Of a stretch of 64,000 nt of DNA, positions 1 through 13,447 are shown one piece after another. The translations under genes and the position numbers were made by a program. The notes below the pieces were generated by a model. That model was not told the DNA's origin. It worked only from the letters and a program-made list of their open reading frames with translations, and searched no databases. The DNA comes from Ignelater luminosus. Taxonomy: Eukaryota > Arthropoda > Insecta > Coleoptera > Elateridae. Positions within the stretch are counted from its first letter, which is position 1; each line of letters opens with the position of its first letter. Location of the stretch: the NCBI GenBank assembly GCA_011009095.1, contig VTPC01000898.1, positions 168,153 through 232,152 of the forward strand. The letters are read 5' to 3'.

Positions 1-3000
1 TAGTTTTATATTTTCTTTATTTGACAGCAAGTGGGTGGTTGTAAATGATGAAGCCTGTTTGTATTGATTTTATTCAATAAGATTTTCGTATTTGAGAAAA
101 TTTATTGAGAGGAAAATTACACAATGGTTTATTATAACTGCATAAAAAGAGGCAAATTTGGAATATTTTTAAATATTTAAAACTAAAAACCTTTCTTTGT
201 GAAAATTTATATATAGTGGTGTACTCGACGTTATAAATCAGCCCGAGCGTGAATCAACAAAAAACGTTTTTCTATCCACTCTATCAGATCAAATATTATG
301 TTTTCATTAACAGACCATAATTATAAAATTTATTAGGGTTACCTGCGTTTTAAACTGTTTTATCTTTGAGCAGTTATTGATGTATAAATGTATTTATTCG
401 GACACAAATCGAATGGAAATAGGTATAGATAAAACCATAACACGAGGATTTCCATTATAGAGGCAATCTGCGGCTTTTCGCGATATATCCCCTAATCCAG
501 CTTCTCCAGTTTCCTACATTACCGACTCTATCATTCATGTATTCACCCCATATTCTGCAAATTGTGCCTGTCACATCATATATTTTGCAATTTGTCATTC
601 TAAAACTTCCATTCGTTGTGCATCTTCAAATTCACTGTCGAAAACTTGCTTTTCTATTTTAGCAAGTAACGGTTTAACATTTTTCACGTAGCAAACCATC
701 GGAGACATCTTTTCTGTTGAATATCTTCAGTTTAAGTTATGGGAATAGCAATTAATAGTAAAGTGGTAAAGTATTATCCATCCATCTGCTTCGGTAAAGC
801 CCGAAGTGACGTCAACATAAATTTAAATCATCTCGGAAATTGAAATTAATTTATAAACGAGGAGTGCAAATTAATTATGACGTAATTTGGAACGAGTGAC
901 TCTCATTACATTTACTTTCACTAATGCAAATTTACAATGAAATTAGCCTCATTTTAGACTATGTTTACTAAATACACAGGGTGTACCATTAAAAAATAAA
1001 TAGATAAAGCTTAATTGACCTCGTAAAAAAGCACTCTATATTTGTTATTCATTACTTAAGGTTTAAAACGATTTTCAAATGTAGTATATAAACTGATTAA
1101 TAAATTAATTTCACCCCTAAAGACTGACACGCGTTTGACATAATCCTAATGTCATAAATTCATATAAAGTTTATTACTGGGAGATAATTTTAGTCTTCCT
1201 ACCCCAATAATCCGAAAGTAGGTAGCTAGTAAATTATACATTTATACGTGAAACTTACCCCATAATCATTTTGTCGGTTATGATTACAGTAATTTAAGTA
1301 CCAGAGGAGTTGTAACATAGAGCTTTTAAGAATAAAATGTGGTAAACTGAAATTATGCGGCTATTACGATGAGTTTTTAATACTTAAAATATGTAAAACC
1401 ATTTGATGAATCCAAATTATGATCTCTAGGTTTATCCATAAAATTTAATTTGGATTTTGGCAATACTTACGATTTAAGTTTTTATTACTCTCTACCTATA
1501 TGGTTTTATTTTAGCATTTAAAGAAAAAATCGCGTTGCATTTCTTTGATTTTGCAAAACGGATTCTTCTTTGAAGTTTATCCAATTAAAATATTGCTAAT
1601 GCTTGTATGTCATTTGTACCTTGCTGCCATCTAGCCTCAACAAATTAAACTATCGTGCTATATGGGATAAGCATGTCACAGATCTCTATTTTGTGTGCAA
1701 CAACTTTTATTTTTTAGCATACACTTACATAAATTTAATAAAATCAGAACAAATTCTATACTTAAATACTAACCTTAAACCTTCACTGTTGATAAATATT
1801 CTTTGGGTATCTTTCTTTATCTTTTTTTGCTGTTCTCAAGGCTTCTTGAGAATGTTAAACACATAGATCAGTATCTTAATATATTGTTCCACATCGTATA
1901 CAAAAATAAGCGTTTATGCAAAAACTCTGAAGATCAAACAACCCTATTGAATAAAAATCTTCATAATTGCCAAATTGAGCTTTTATATTGAGTAAAGAAT
2001 CAAAGACATCTTCTCGGTTCATAGCGTCACGAAACCATTTAATATCCTGATCATGCATGGGTGTCGGGCAAAGTTGCATTCGGGGATCTACACCCCTCTG
2101 CGTAAAAAGTATACTTAGAAAGAAAGAAATATCAATTTGCTTAGTGTTGAAGTCGACAAACAACTGAATTCTCCGGACTTCTAGTTTTTCAGATTTCTGA
2201 GTTATACTCAGATTTTGTAATTGAAATAGAAGTCAAATTCATTTTGCATCACGTTTGAAATTCATTTGCTGTTTCTTCGGTGTCTTGGAAAACTGGATGA
2301 ATTGTAAAAATACTGTAACAAGGCTAACGGATAAAGACTTAATCTTTGGAACTTTGCAATTATAAGAAATAAAATACTCATTATTATCGGCTCGGATAGA
2401 AGAGCGCCGGTGATACCCGCTAACAATATACTTTTCAGTGTAAACAGAGTTAAGCTATACAGGACTAACATGGAGTCGAGTCTAAAATTAGTAAGAGTCT
2501 TCTTGGATCTAGAATTGAATCAACAAAACTGAATGCATTTGTAGTTTTTATCGAAATAAAAAATAAAATAATCATTATTACGAATTAACATGTTAAGTAC
2601 TGATATTTGGCAATCCAATCTTAGTGACATCAAATTGAGAACAATTAGAAACTTAATACGGACTATACAATTATTTATGCAGAAACCTTTACGTAGAAGT
2701 TCAGGACCAGTATGGTAATTTTACAGTCCAACATCTCAACCCTTCTTAGTAGTCATACCGACATTGTATGGACGCCGAGTCATTGGCCTGGCTACGTGGC
2801 ACTATAGTGCTCATCCTGTGGTGACCATCAATCGGGATTGTTGTTGTTCGGAAGCGAGTCGAGTTTCGCTTTATGATATATCAAATCTAAATCCTTCTAC
2901 AAGGAATTTTCGTAGCAATGCCCACACACAAAATCCTCCCTTCTTGATGCAGTCAGTCGTTCCTGAGGTATAGGATATCTACCAAGAAAATGCTAGACGA

Positions 3001-3100
3001 ATGGTCATGATCAGATCGTCTAAGTCACCCTCCTAGCACTATTAACAAACAAAACTCCAATCTCATTATGACTTGCTGTTCCTTATCACTAGCATCCAGA
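1..3100. other. AT-rich non-coding stretch
   Basis: I see no supported gene, RNA or complete mobile element. A mariner-like terminus (CAGGGTGTACCATT, preceded by TACA) begins near 977, but no inverted partner is visible. Minus-strand readings at about 440-720 and 1876-2163 have protein-like runs but match no family I know. Confidence 0.5.
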
Positions 3101-3119
3101 TAATCTACAGCAACTTCTC

Positions 3120-3408
3120 CACTACTACCAGCAATACAAGTAACATCTTGAATATGGGATGTCTGTAGAAAAGACGAAAGACAATCGCTGGTGCATGGAG
3201 TGTCTAGCAGCCACTCCCTGACAATCTAGGTCCTACGCGGTTAGCAGTTCATGCCTGTAAAAAAGACAAAAGACGATCGATGCTGTTGCGAGTAGTTGAA
3301 AGCCGATCACCCATCATTGCCAGTAATTCAAGTCTCACATAGATAGGATCAGCTGTTCCGTTTATACATAAAATCTGTCAAACAAACAAGACAATCAATG
3401 GTGATGAT
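3120..3408. repeat. Degenerate tandem repeat left of the gap
   Basis: Three loosely similar units of about 95-115 bp follow one another. Each contains a core of the form CTGT-rich, AAAGACAAAAGAC, then AATCG/AATCA and TGGTG/TGCTG, at about 3159, 3252 and 3370. Upstream of two of the cores lies a second shared motif (CCAGCAATACAAGT / CCAGTAATTCAAGT). The divergence is high, so an old satellite-like array is plausible but not proven. Confidence 0.35.
3361..3408 (+). repeat. Left copy of a gap-flanking 47-bp repeat
   Basis: The 47 bases ending at 3408 are identical to those that start immediately after the N run at 3509. Either two contig ends overlap and were not merged, or a real local duplication stopped the assembler. 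Confidence 0.9.
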
Positions 3409-3508
3409 NNNNNNNNNNNNNNNNNNNNNNNNNNNNNNNNNNNNNNNNNNNNNNNNNNNNNNNNNNNNNNNNNNNNNNNNNNNNNNNNNNNNNNNNNNNN
3501 NNNNNNNN
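3409..3508. other. Assembly gap (100 N)
   Basis: Exactly 100 N, a conventional length for a gap of unknown size. The flanks are the same 47-bp sequence, so the true gap length may be zero or negative (overlap), or the gap may hide further repeat units. Confidence 0.98.
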
Positions 3509-3555
3509 TTATACATAAAATCTGTCAAACAAACAAGACAATCAATGGTGATGAT
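3509..3555 (+). repeat. Right copy of a gap-flanking 47-bp repeat
   Basis: Identical to 3362-3408. After 3555 the sequence diverges (ATCTGTCAAAA follows), so the duplication does not continue to the right. Confidence 0.9.
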
Positions 3556-3559
3556 ATCT

Positions 3560-6500
3560 GTCAAAAAAAAGGTTTTGCCCAAATTGAAACGTCTATTATC
3601 CATTACAATGTACAGAACAAAAGAAAGTTCAAAGTTGATATGACCATTTGTTTCAAAGTGGCAGAATATTGTTTGAGGAGCTTTTGGTTTGAAAACGGTT
3701 CTAATAAGAAACACTCAACAAAAAAGCTCCCATTTCTATGAGACCCATTGTTCCAGAGCAATCTCTATTATAATTTTAATAGACAACTGCGTGCTATGTT
3801 ACAGCGTCAAAGAAAGAGAAGACGTCATTGTGACGCCAGAATTGTAACCTCGTTGGCCCAAAAATGTTTTTTTTTGAAATAATAGTTTCTGCAGTTGAAA
3901 CGGCGGAGACTGTCATTGTGTCCACCTCGCCTATTCTGTTCCCGCGCTATCAAAATTCCACTCTCCTTGGAGCGACCGTACTATATTTAGCAAAATTTAG
4001 AAATAGCTATTTAAAAAATATGTCACTGATTATTATAGACTACATACCTTCTAGAGAAGCTGCTTCAAGCAACTGACTACCTGAAAATCTTATGTCATTC
4101 TTATTAAAGAAGAGCTATAGTGAATCTTTTCTAATTATAGATGTAGTGTTGCTTGAATTAGCTTAATATCAACATAAAATTGTTAAAAATCAAAGAAAAC
4201 ATGATTTTTTGATTTTTATGAAAAAATCATTAATTTTTGACTTTTTTGAAAAATTTTGATTTTTTCCAATCCTGCCTTTTATTATTTTAGTTACTAGTTA
4301 TTTGGACTTTATTTGGATACAAGTGCGCTCTAATGCCATATTTCACGCCAAGTGCCTGAAAAGTGACAGAGCAAGTGTATCGAACACATTTTTCTAAATT
4401 TTATGTAAATACTGCCTACAAGCTAAAGGTGTTCGCTGTCTCTCGTGCTTTTATATAAAGTTAGATTGCTTTCATTGTCTAACCACAGAAATTATCCATG
4501 TTCCGTAAAATTTTAGGCAACCGATATATGATTTTAAATCATTTAGTACTTATATAGCCTGTGTTCAGATTATCCTTTGTTGCATAAACAAATCAAATCT
4601 ACTGAATTTATTTTTTAGCTAGTTAGTCATTGAAAGACTGATTAATGACTACCAGCCAATTATTAAAATTTACATTTTTACATTTTTTAAGAAACAAAAA
4701 AAGAATGTCTATTATTTGCGACTTCTATTAAACTGGCTATTGTCTGCTTGTTTCTCAAGCTAAACAGTAGCTAGTATTTAATTTTTTGGCTAAATGTACA
4801 AAGCTAGTGGATACGAAGCCTAATGTCTCTAAAAGTCTGTAAATGTTTGGAAGATATAACGATAGCTTTAACCCTGTTCTTGTAATTTTCACATAATTAC
4901 TACAATTATTAAAGATTAGCAACGATCAATATAGAATATTAATGAATTAAACTCAGAAAGTTTCAGGAGTTAGAGAATATTCGACAAGGTTGTATTCGAA
5001 TTATAGTCCCTGATGAGACATATTTTCTTCTGTTCAAAAACCCCGATAGAGTAGAAGTTCCAGAACAAAAGTTCTTGTACATTCATGTATTGCTGGCAGC
5101 TAAAGGAATCCTGTCTGCTTTAGCTTTTAGATTTTTTCTTGGTAGTCCAATCACTATCTAAGCTTTCATCTTTGAACAGCAATAAAGTACAGAACAGTGG
5201 TAAAAAAACCGAGTATTCAAAAGAGGCGCACAACTTCTTGCATTTTCAGGATTATTGTTTTGTTCTCAAGCTTTCAGAACTTCATCTTTAACTTAACTCT
5301 TTATCTTGTATCGAGACTAGTTTTTTGTAAATCACATTTTCTATATGACTAACTAGGAAGGAAGAGGTGAAGAAATAGTGTTTCTAGGTTTCTTCAACTT
5401 GAATATAAATAATACATCAATTTCAAGACAAAGGCTTCCATGTTGAAGCTAAGCGTTACTTTATTGTGTAATAGATTTTCCACACTTGCTGTCCTGGAAA
5501 GAAGAATTACATACATTCTTTGTGAGTTCGAACAGACTTGTTGATATATTATCTAGAATCAATCTGAAATTATGATCTAAGTCGTGTTTTCTTGATTTCA
5601 TCAATTTGTATTCTATATAATGGTTGCATGGTAACTAATTTCACGTGTTAATTATATTATAGAAACGAACTAATAAAACATAAGTTACTACAGATTTTAA
5701 TTGATTTGGGATAAATTAATTAATTATGACCAATTTAGTAAATTTTATTAATAGGAATTAATAGAGGCAGTTTGACTGTCTGAATACTTTAATTGTATTT
5801 ATCTGTGCAACAGGATTAGAACTCTCTAGGTTCAAGCCAATGCAAAATAAATGAAATTGCGAATATAAAAAGTGTGATATAGTGCCCAAGCAGCAGGTGC
5901 GTATCGGATTTTACATACGAATTTAAACGAAAGAAAAACTAATGTAATACTTATGCAGTTTCCAGTTCAATACGCAGTTCTACCAACCGCGTATGCGTAT
6001 AACAGTTTTATATAAAGGCATCAAAGTTTATTCGACAAGACGCAAGTTAATTCAAAAGAAAAACGTTTCAATTCAATAGAAGGAAATCTGGAGAGACCTT
6101 GTTAGATGCAGATTTAAAATAAATTCAAAATGCACTGAAAATTTTATGAATATTGTATTATTGTTGGCTAACTGGAATATTTCGTGTTTATAGCGAGTAG
6201 ACTACATAACGAGTCCCTTAAGTGAGTTAGTTCTGGGATCAACCGTGAGTATAACTGCGGCGCTGTTAAAAGCATTTCCTGGTTAAGTGAGAACCTCTTT
6301 GGGCCACATACGTAAAATATCCTTCGCTCCTCGTTCCAAATATATATGTAATATGTTATGTTTTCATATAGTATATATACGCCTACTCGACAAACTGAAT
6401 TCATAATGGATTTTATTTACAAATTTGGAAACCACTTTGCGTTAAGGGATTTAATCCTGACCTTTTGAAGAGGCTATTAATAATACTCGGACTTTCCTAA

Positions 6501-9330
6501 ACTGGAAAAGAAAGTAAATTACTTTTTCTTGTAATACAAATAATGGAATTTATCGTAGGGCAATAAAAAATTAATAAATCAAAAACCTTTTTTGTGAACA
6601 CTAAAAAAAGCACATTGTCAATTTTAATTTTGTTACATTTGAGACTTGGGGCTCCGAGTTTATTGTGAGTTCACCTTCACCTATGTCACTGTTCGTTTTG
6701 ATTCCATTTCGTATAACATGATCCCAGTGGTTCCCATATAAGGCAATATCTCATTTTTACGGTTCATACAGGAAATGTTGGCGAGATTAATATCACTTTG
6801 AGTTCGAGATGATTTAAAATGTACCACCATACCTATTCCACCGCTTTCACATATTATTTGAGGTAGTATTTTATAATTCGGCTTTTAAAAATTTCCGCTA
6901 AATGATGCTTAAAATGTCTCTTTAACGGTAATGGACACGCTTATTTTCATACTTTGAGTTGATGATGATTACAATTATATCTCATTTTATTTCGAGTTAA
7001 AATACAATTTCGCCCTTTATTAGTAGTAAGCAGAAGTTTTTATCTTGCTTTTACCAAATGACATTAACCGCCTGCAATCTTTTAAAAATTCTCGCTCACT
7101 CAAGCGTTATATAGAAAAGATGGGTTTAAAGAGTAAATTAGATTTATTTCATTTGATGGGTTAATCCCACATAATTCGATAAGTACACCACAAAGGCGCA
7201 TAACTGGTAAGGTAATGGAATTTTTAGGTTTTAGAAATTAAAGTTTCCTACGTCGTTGCACGAGGTAGAACTTTATTTTTATTTATGTTGTCTTTACAGT
7301 ACAACCTTCTATTATACTATAATTACATCAGAAGATTTTCGGCTAAAATTCTCAGTATGAAAAATTCCTAATTAAGAGACATTGATTGGTTAATGTGAAA
7401 AAAATCTTTTCTTTACTTTTTAGTATAATATTGACTGTTTCTATATTGATAAAGCCAAGCAGGGTTCATCTGCGCGCATCTTCTGTCTCAGGAGCAGTTC
7501 TGGTTCTACCAGCGTGGAGTGGGGCTAGTTCGTCGCCAATTGCCCAATTTTCTATGTCAATCGTAAGGAATATCTAGCCTGTCAACTGGAAAATGAAGTG
7601 AAGTAGAAAACAGTGGTAATTACTTACTCTCCAAACTGGCATTTAACGACATTTTTGTCTATGCTACCTTTTACTCTTGTATAATATAGGAAATGCAAGC
7701 CCCTCTACAAATTTTGTGGATGTGCAAAGCTCCTTAAACCACGATTTCCGAGGAGCTCATCTGTTGCACTTACAAGGCTAGCGGATTTTGAGATCCTCTG
7801 GTCCTGCTTCATCAACAGTCTTGCAACGGCACGTTCTACCTTTGTCGGCTAATAATTGTAATCTTGCAATAATGAGTTTAGAAAAATTCATTTTTTTTGG
7901 TAGGTAACCATCAGTAAATTAATGATGCATATGATTTTATATAAATTGTTATCTTGGAGTAGACTTAAACAAATTTAATGTCTAAATATTCCAAACTTCA
8001 TATCTATTGAGCGAGCCCAAAACCATTGTATGGTTATCGGTATTCTGTACCTGTGCGTTATTAACAAAAGTAAAAACCAATTTGTGTCAAATAATCAGTA
8101 CACACACTAATACGAACCAAAGAAAAACTATAGCCCGTATCAAATGCTGCTTTAGAATGTGGAAGTGCTGCAATTAGAATAACAGACTAGATCGACCCTC
8201 ATACCTCGTAAACGAAGTTTGCGTTCTCTAAGATGGAAGACGATGACATACAAAACTTTGATAGAAATCTAAAATTAATTTGTAAATTTCTACTAACATC
8301 ACCTTGCATTTATTTTTGAGTAGGTTTCAACCTTTTTTGTTTTACCTGGAACTTAGTAATCGTTAAACATTTGATTTCTGTACATTTTAAATACAAAAGT
8401 TAATTTCAGGTCAACTCTAAATTTCATGTAAAAGTTCTGATCAATAGCGTCAGACTTTCTAAAACGTCAGACCTATGTACACATTCAGTTAATTACATAT
8501 TGTAGTGGAAGCTGTAAAAAGTTATTAAACCGTCCGTGTGCGTTACAGCAACAAATAATGCTTATTGATGAAAGGTTTTCATCCAGACATGAAATTGCTT
8601 ACTGATAGGATATAATGGTAATTTTTCAGCTTTTCATTTCTGCACACTAATTGTAAGTTGCGACAGATGTATGATATAAAAACAGACAACATAAGTTAAT
8701 CTGTGCTACAATCATGATTGTAACTGTAAAATAATATCCTACACTAACATGAGAGAGAATTTGAGGTTAAGAAACAATTTAAAGAGAAGTTTGATTTAAA
8801 AATTTTAATTTAGTTTATACACTATGACATATTTTATTTCATATACTAATATACAGCGTGTTTCAGAAAAAGATGCAGTAGACTACAAAGGAAGTTTTTA
8901 AACAAAACAAAACGCGGAAATGGTTTTGTGAACATACTATGTAAGAAAAGCATTGTTTCTAATATGCCAAGTGCCTAAAAAACGCTATTGACGTTCTTAT
9001 TACTTAATAATGGAGAATATTTCAGATCATTTTAGCGAAATTGGGATTTATATGCCCAAACTTAGAATTTATGATTTGTAAACATTTTCATGCAGTCAGT
9101 ACAGTAATATGTAATAAAGGTTTTGCAATACAGGTGGTCTTTGAAAGAACTGAAGTATCCGTATAGCAAATTTCTAGAGCAGAATTAGGTCTGGTGGTCT
9201 ATCTAAGTGTACATTCTAGATTTCATCATTTACAGAATACAAAATTTCTGTCCTTTATATTTAGAAAACAAAAACGATATTTAATAAAAAGAGTTCAGTT
9301 GCATATTTCTCGTAGTGTGAGTTTTAATAT
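3560..9330. other. AT-rich non-coding stretch
   Basis: I recognise no gene or RNA. A GC-richer patch at about 7455-7545 has open reading on both strands but no family I can name. A mariner-like end (TACAGCGTGTTTCAG) begins near 8852 without a visible partner. An A/T-run cluster lies at 4190-4265. Confidence 0.5.
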
Positions 9331-9342
9331 TGTTTTACTTAC

Positions 9343-9500
9343 AGAATGGAATTTTACTATCTATCAATAACTGTCTATGGGCAACTGCATTTTGAGGGGT
9401 TAAGATTCTAATTTCTAATTTATCATCGAATAATAAAAAATTCCATATTGATGCAGTTTCATCATACTTTTTTAGTTTTGTTTTCCAAGCAGGAATTTTG
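9343..9500 (-). CDS. Candidate exon, M14 carboxypeptidase propeptide-like
   Basis: A minus-strand open frame runs through this interval; the full open stretch is 9335-9730. The part nearest 9343 reads SIWNFLLFDDKLEIRI, then a Pro-containing turn, then a segment ending DSKIPF. This order (xxW, an acidic linker, an xEIRI beta strand, a helix, and IPF/IPY) resembles the activation peptide of zinc carboxypeptidases (family M14), which ends in Ile-(Pro/Ser)-Tyr. The frame meets GTAAGT (plus-strand ACTTAC, 9337-9342), a consensus splice donor, exactly after this segment. The 5' boundary is unclear: a possible acceptor (TTTGCAG on the minus strand) lies near 9522, but it would need a frame change. 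No catalytic-domain exon (GIHAREW-type motif) was found downstream. This is a family guess from a short segment, so chance similarity is a real alternative. Confidence 0.28.
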
Positions 9501-9739
9501 TTAATTGTTCTGCAAATTTTCAATTGCAGGATTATTAAAGACCAGATGCCAATTACGATACTCTCGAGAAAAATCGCTATATTACAGGAAATTTGGAGAA
9601 ATAACATATAGAGCTCAGAAGAAAGGTCGCATTTAAAATTTACAATATTTAGTTGTACGAAGTATAAAATTCCTATGGTTATGTACTTAGAGCCTTTTCG
9701 TTTGATACTTACAAAGTAAATGTTTTCCATTTAGAAAAC

Positions 9740-12700
9740 CACAATAACTTTAAATTTATAAAACAAATTAATAATTTTGTTGAGAACTTTTTGATTAATT
9801 TGTTGATAAAACGCAAATGTACCTAGAAAAGTAAGTAGCGAGACGTCCAATAAGAATTAATAAGAGAAACTCACCTTTCACAACTATAGATTAAAATATT
9901 TAAAATATCACTAATCTCTACAAATCTGTTTGCACAAAATAAAAACGAGACAAAAATTTGTAATATAACACAGGAATATCTTCTAATAAAGCAGAATTAC
10001 AGTTAAAAGAATATTCAAAAGTATGGTTCATGTAACAAAAGATAGGTTTACCCTGAAATCGGATTTAAAAAAAAAATTAAATAAAATATGGTATAAATTT
10101 AAAGATATTGTTAATATTGATTTTTCATATTATGTGGGATAAATATTTTTGAAATGAAATCAATGAACATAGCACGCTTTACCTATAGAAGAGATATACT
10201 TATAGTAGTGTTGAATTAGTATTTTAATTATAACACTATTAAATCAGTCACTTCGTGAATTTAAATATTTATTTTACATTAAACGATTTTTTCCCAATAT
10301 GAATATATTTTTAGATCATCTTAGAAATTCCCACATTTTTGTAAAACTATAGACTGACCATTAAAAATTAACAGTACTAGTTTTTCTACTGCTAAATCTA
10401 ATCTTTGCTGACTTGATTTGAAGAATACAGTTTTACTTCGGACACAAGGTTTAATTCAATCAAGCTTCTCTTAGGAACAAAGATAGCTGAGAAAACAATT
10501 AAATTGATATATTTGCTATGACAATCTTACCAAGTGGTTATGCAAACAGTAGTTACCATAGCTAACAACAAAGGAAATGAGAATTGTGGGCAACCAATTC
10601 ATTTTGATGTCAAGTAGAGTGTAACTTTCCAAAATTACAATCAATTGCACCACATCATTTCCATATTGAAGACAGTCAGAAATTTCTTATGGTGCGGTTT
10701 TTCCTTCTTTACAAGTTTCTGGTACACTTTTTTCAAATTTGATGTTTATAAGGAAAAACATATTTTTTTAATATTGCATATACTAGCAACCACTGACTTC
10801 TCATGTCAATGTCAGTAAAAGGTGAACCCAGTCTAATTGATAATAAATTAATTTTACTTTACAGCATTATTGCAAAGTTAAAATATATTTTAACAACTTA
10901 CTTAAGTGTCTTTGATAGTTTTAACCCAACTTTTAAATTTCTTTCTTTAAAGTTTAATTATGTTCTTATCATGTATTGATGATGAATAATTCTTACCATT
11001 AGAAATTATGATTATGTAGTTTCTTATGCTCTATATTATAAACTGCAAGAACACCAAGAGAAACCACACCCTGTTGCTGTTAAGCTCGAGTTAATAAATT
11101 TATAGTCCCCAAGTCAATTCCAAAAGTTTATATTTCTCGGCCTATATTGTGTTATGTATTCTAGGTGTTTTATATGCAGGATGATATTTGGCTTCTTCAT
11201 TTAATTTTCGCAGACCTAAACCAGTAAGCACTTAGGACATTTAAATTTTTAGTACAATTCTCTTTAAAAGCAACTTAGTAATTTTTTGACTTGCATTTGG
11301 TATTCCAAAAATAAATAAAAAATTTGGTACCTTTACCATCATTAGTAAATAACGTTTTCTTCTTGTCAAATACATTATTATATAATTTCTAAATAAGTAT
11401 TCATACTGAATTGATCCATTTCCAAATTATTTACCTGCTAGTTTCTTTTGGAATTACTTGTGTTTTAATTTTTGTTAAATGTGCCATCTTTGAAAGACGA
11501 AATAAATATAAAAAATTTAGGCCCAGTTTGATAATAATGAAAAACCTCAACCTTTTTCTAAGTCATAACTCCTGAAAAAGTCTCAACATTTAGTGAACTT
11601 TTGTCCTCGAATACCAAAAACCGTAAAACACAGACACAAGAAACTAGTGGATGTTTCAGAAATTTTTTAACAGCTTTACCACGAATAATTTAACCAAATT
11701 TGCAATATAGTACCAGCTTTATGGACTTTAGAAATAATTCACGTGCCTATTTCACGAAGCGTGAACACTATTATAATTGAAGTACCACAGACGACCCTTC
11801 ATACATAAATTAAAACCATTTTCAAGGTATTATAAAGACAATTAAATATAAAAATTTGAAAAACATTTTTTTATCTTTTTCTGTCTTCATTCATTTAAAT
11901 AAGTGTAATCGCTGAAAATATTATATTTCCCATTTAAATCAATTTTGTTGTAGAAAACAATGAATATTTCGTAAAATTGAAATATGTAAATGAATATTCA
12001 TCCCTGTTATCTCTCTTCTCGTGTTTCGATGGAACGAATACAAATAAAGTAAACAAAGTCATTCCTGAATAATAGGAAAAGCTTTTAATTAATCGGCGCT
12101 TTAAAATGTTTTCACAGCACCTCAAAATTTGCCTACAAAAATCAAAACGCGTTTTGGCGTAAAAAACGTACAAAGCAATAAAATGTTACAAGTGTAATGA
12201 ACATTTTTTTTCTTTTTCCGTCCAAATTACTCACCTATTAAATGTTAGATATAAAGTAAAACATTAGAGTACAAGCTGTTATTAAAAAAAGGGAAAAATA
12301 ATTACGAAAGTTACTAAAAAGCTCCTTGTCTTAAGTAATTAGAAGAACACAAGATAAATGATGAAAATTCCAGAGCTTCTGAGATATGATGTGAGAATTT
12401 TCTCATCATATTACGACTTAAGTTTTACATTATTCTTGACGTTTTTAAAATATTTGTTTTAATTTAAGTTTAATTTTAGGTAAAACGTTACAGTTTGGCT
12501 AATTTAATTTTTAATGGTTTTTTTAAAAATAATATATTTATAATTTTAAAAATTGGAATTGTTTGTGAAAAGTCTGAACAAAGCTCGATATTAGTTCTTA
12601 TCAGGAATATACATCCAAGTGAAGCAACAAGCTAATAAGAAACCACAAAACGCGCATGTTGAATCGCTAAACTAATATATCATTTCCTATGAGCGCAAAA

Positions 12701-13140
12701 TTTCTACATCAATATACAAGAAAAAAGCTAGGGAATGGTAGTGGTATAAGTCGATAAAATGCTTTCAAAAAACGAACTTTGTAAAATATACACATAGAAT
12801 GGAATTCGTTTAAAATTGAATACTTCAAAAATGTGGAAAATTAAATTGCCCCGATATTTTAGACTTGACTCAAGAATGCTTTACCGAAATGAAGTAAAAA
12901 TTGCTGCTACTACTGGCAAGCACTCTTGATAAATTCTACATAATTAACGATACAAATCAATTTAAATAAAAACTCTTGATAACGTAACAACATTTTTGAA
13001 AAATTTAATTTTACTGATAATAGTTTTTCTAGGAAAAATTAACTTGGAAAAACCAACTCACCCTTGATAGTTTCTGCAAGTAAATAAATTTATATCAGTT
13101 GAACTTGCATCATTTTAGCAGCTGTACCAGAAGTAGATTT
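9740..13140. other. AT-rich non-coding stretch
   Basis: No supported gene, RNA or repeat structure seen. If the minus-strand promoter at 13.37 kb and the exon at 9.34 kb belong to one gene, this would be intron, but no splice pair linking them was identified. Confidence 0.4.
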
Positions 13141-13367
13141 TCACGGTTTTCTTCCTGCTTCATTTTTGTCGAAATAATAAAACAGTCCCTCAGTCCAAAA
13201 TATCAGAAATAAAGAGAAACACGTACGGGTACGGTGAAATGATAACTAAAAACCTAAAAGCACCCTTTCTTCTGCTCCACCAGATACAACAGTGAAACGG
13301 GGAAAACGCGAGATATCACACACAGAACCGAACATCCGCGAAATGTGGTGCACCAAACCACCCTCCG

Positions 13368-13375
13368 CTTTTATA
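13368..13375 (-). promoter_or_regulatory. TATA box, minus-strand promoter candidate
   Basis: The minus strand reads TATAAAAG followed by CGGAGGG, a strong metazoan TATA box. It sits in a local GC-rich island (about 13260-13530) within AT-rich surroundings. A start site would be expected roughly 30 bases further along the minus strand, near 13340. An RFX-type site lies immediately upstream. No coding first exon with a recognisable signal peptide was found downstream. Confidence 0.45.
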
Positions 13376-13378
13376 CCT

Positions 13379-13447
13379 CTGGTGGGGATGGAAACTGAGG
13401 GTTGCCAGGCAACCCGGGATCATAATCATATCATACACCCCCACCAG
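13379..13447. repeat. 9-bp inverted repeat flanking the X-box
   Basis: CTGGTGGGG at 13379-13387 is the exact reverse complement of CCCCACCAG at 13439-13447. The RFX-like palindrome lies between them, giving a nested dyad arrangement next to the TATA box. Confidence 0.7.
13401..13413. promoter_or_regulatory. RFX X-box-like palindrome
   Basis: GTTGCCAGGCAAC is a perfect palindrome around a single central base. It matches the X-box consensus bound by RFX winged-helix factors (RYYNYY, short spacer, RRNRAC). It extends by GG/CC on both sides. It ends about 26 bp upstream of the minus-strand TATA box. X-boxes of this form mark promoters of ciliary genes in animals, and insect cilia occur in sensory neurons. 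Function here is inferred from the motif and position only. Confidence 0.5.

Noticed and set aside
977-1010. CAGGGTGTACCATT terminus as a DNA-transposon end
   Set aside because: No inverted partner or second TA site found nearby.
1876-2163. 95-codon minus-strand open frame with a protein-like central run
   Set aside because: No splice sites, no family recognised and typical length for chance frames in 64 kb.
3349-3714. Open frame running through the N gap
   Set aside because: A third of it is unknown sequence and the rest is the gap-flanking duplicate; not evidence of a gene.
4190-4265. Self-complementary-looking A/T runs (TTTTTGA and AAAAATC blocks)
   Set aside because: Low-complexity AT sequence gives this by chance; no flanking duplication or stable stem.
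7450-7545. GC-richer patch with open frames on both strands
   Set aside because: Looks like repeat-derived sequence but no motif, terminus or splice signal could be confirmed.
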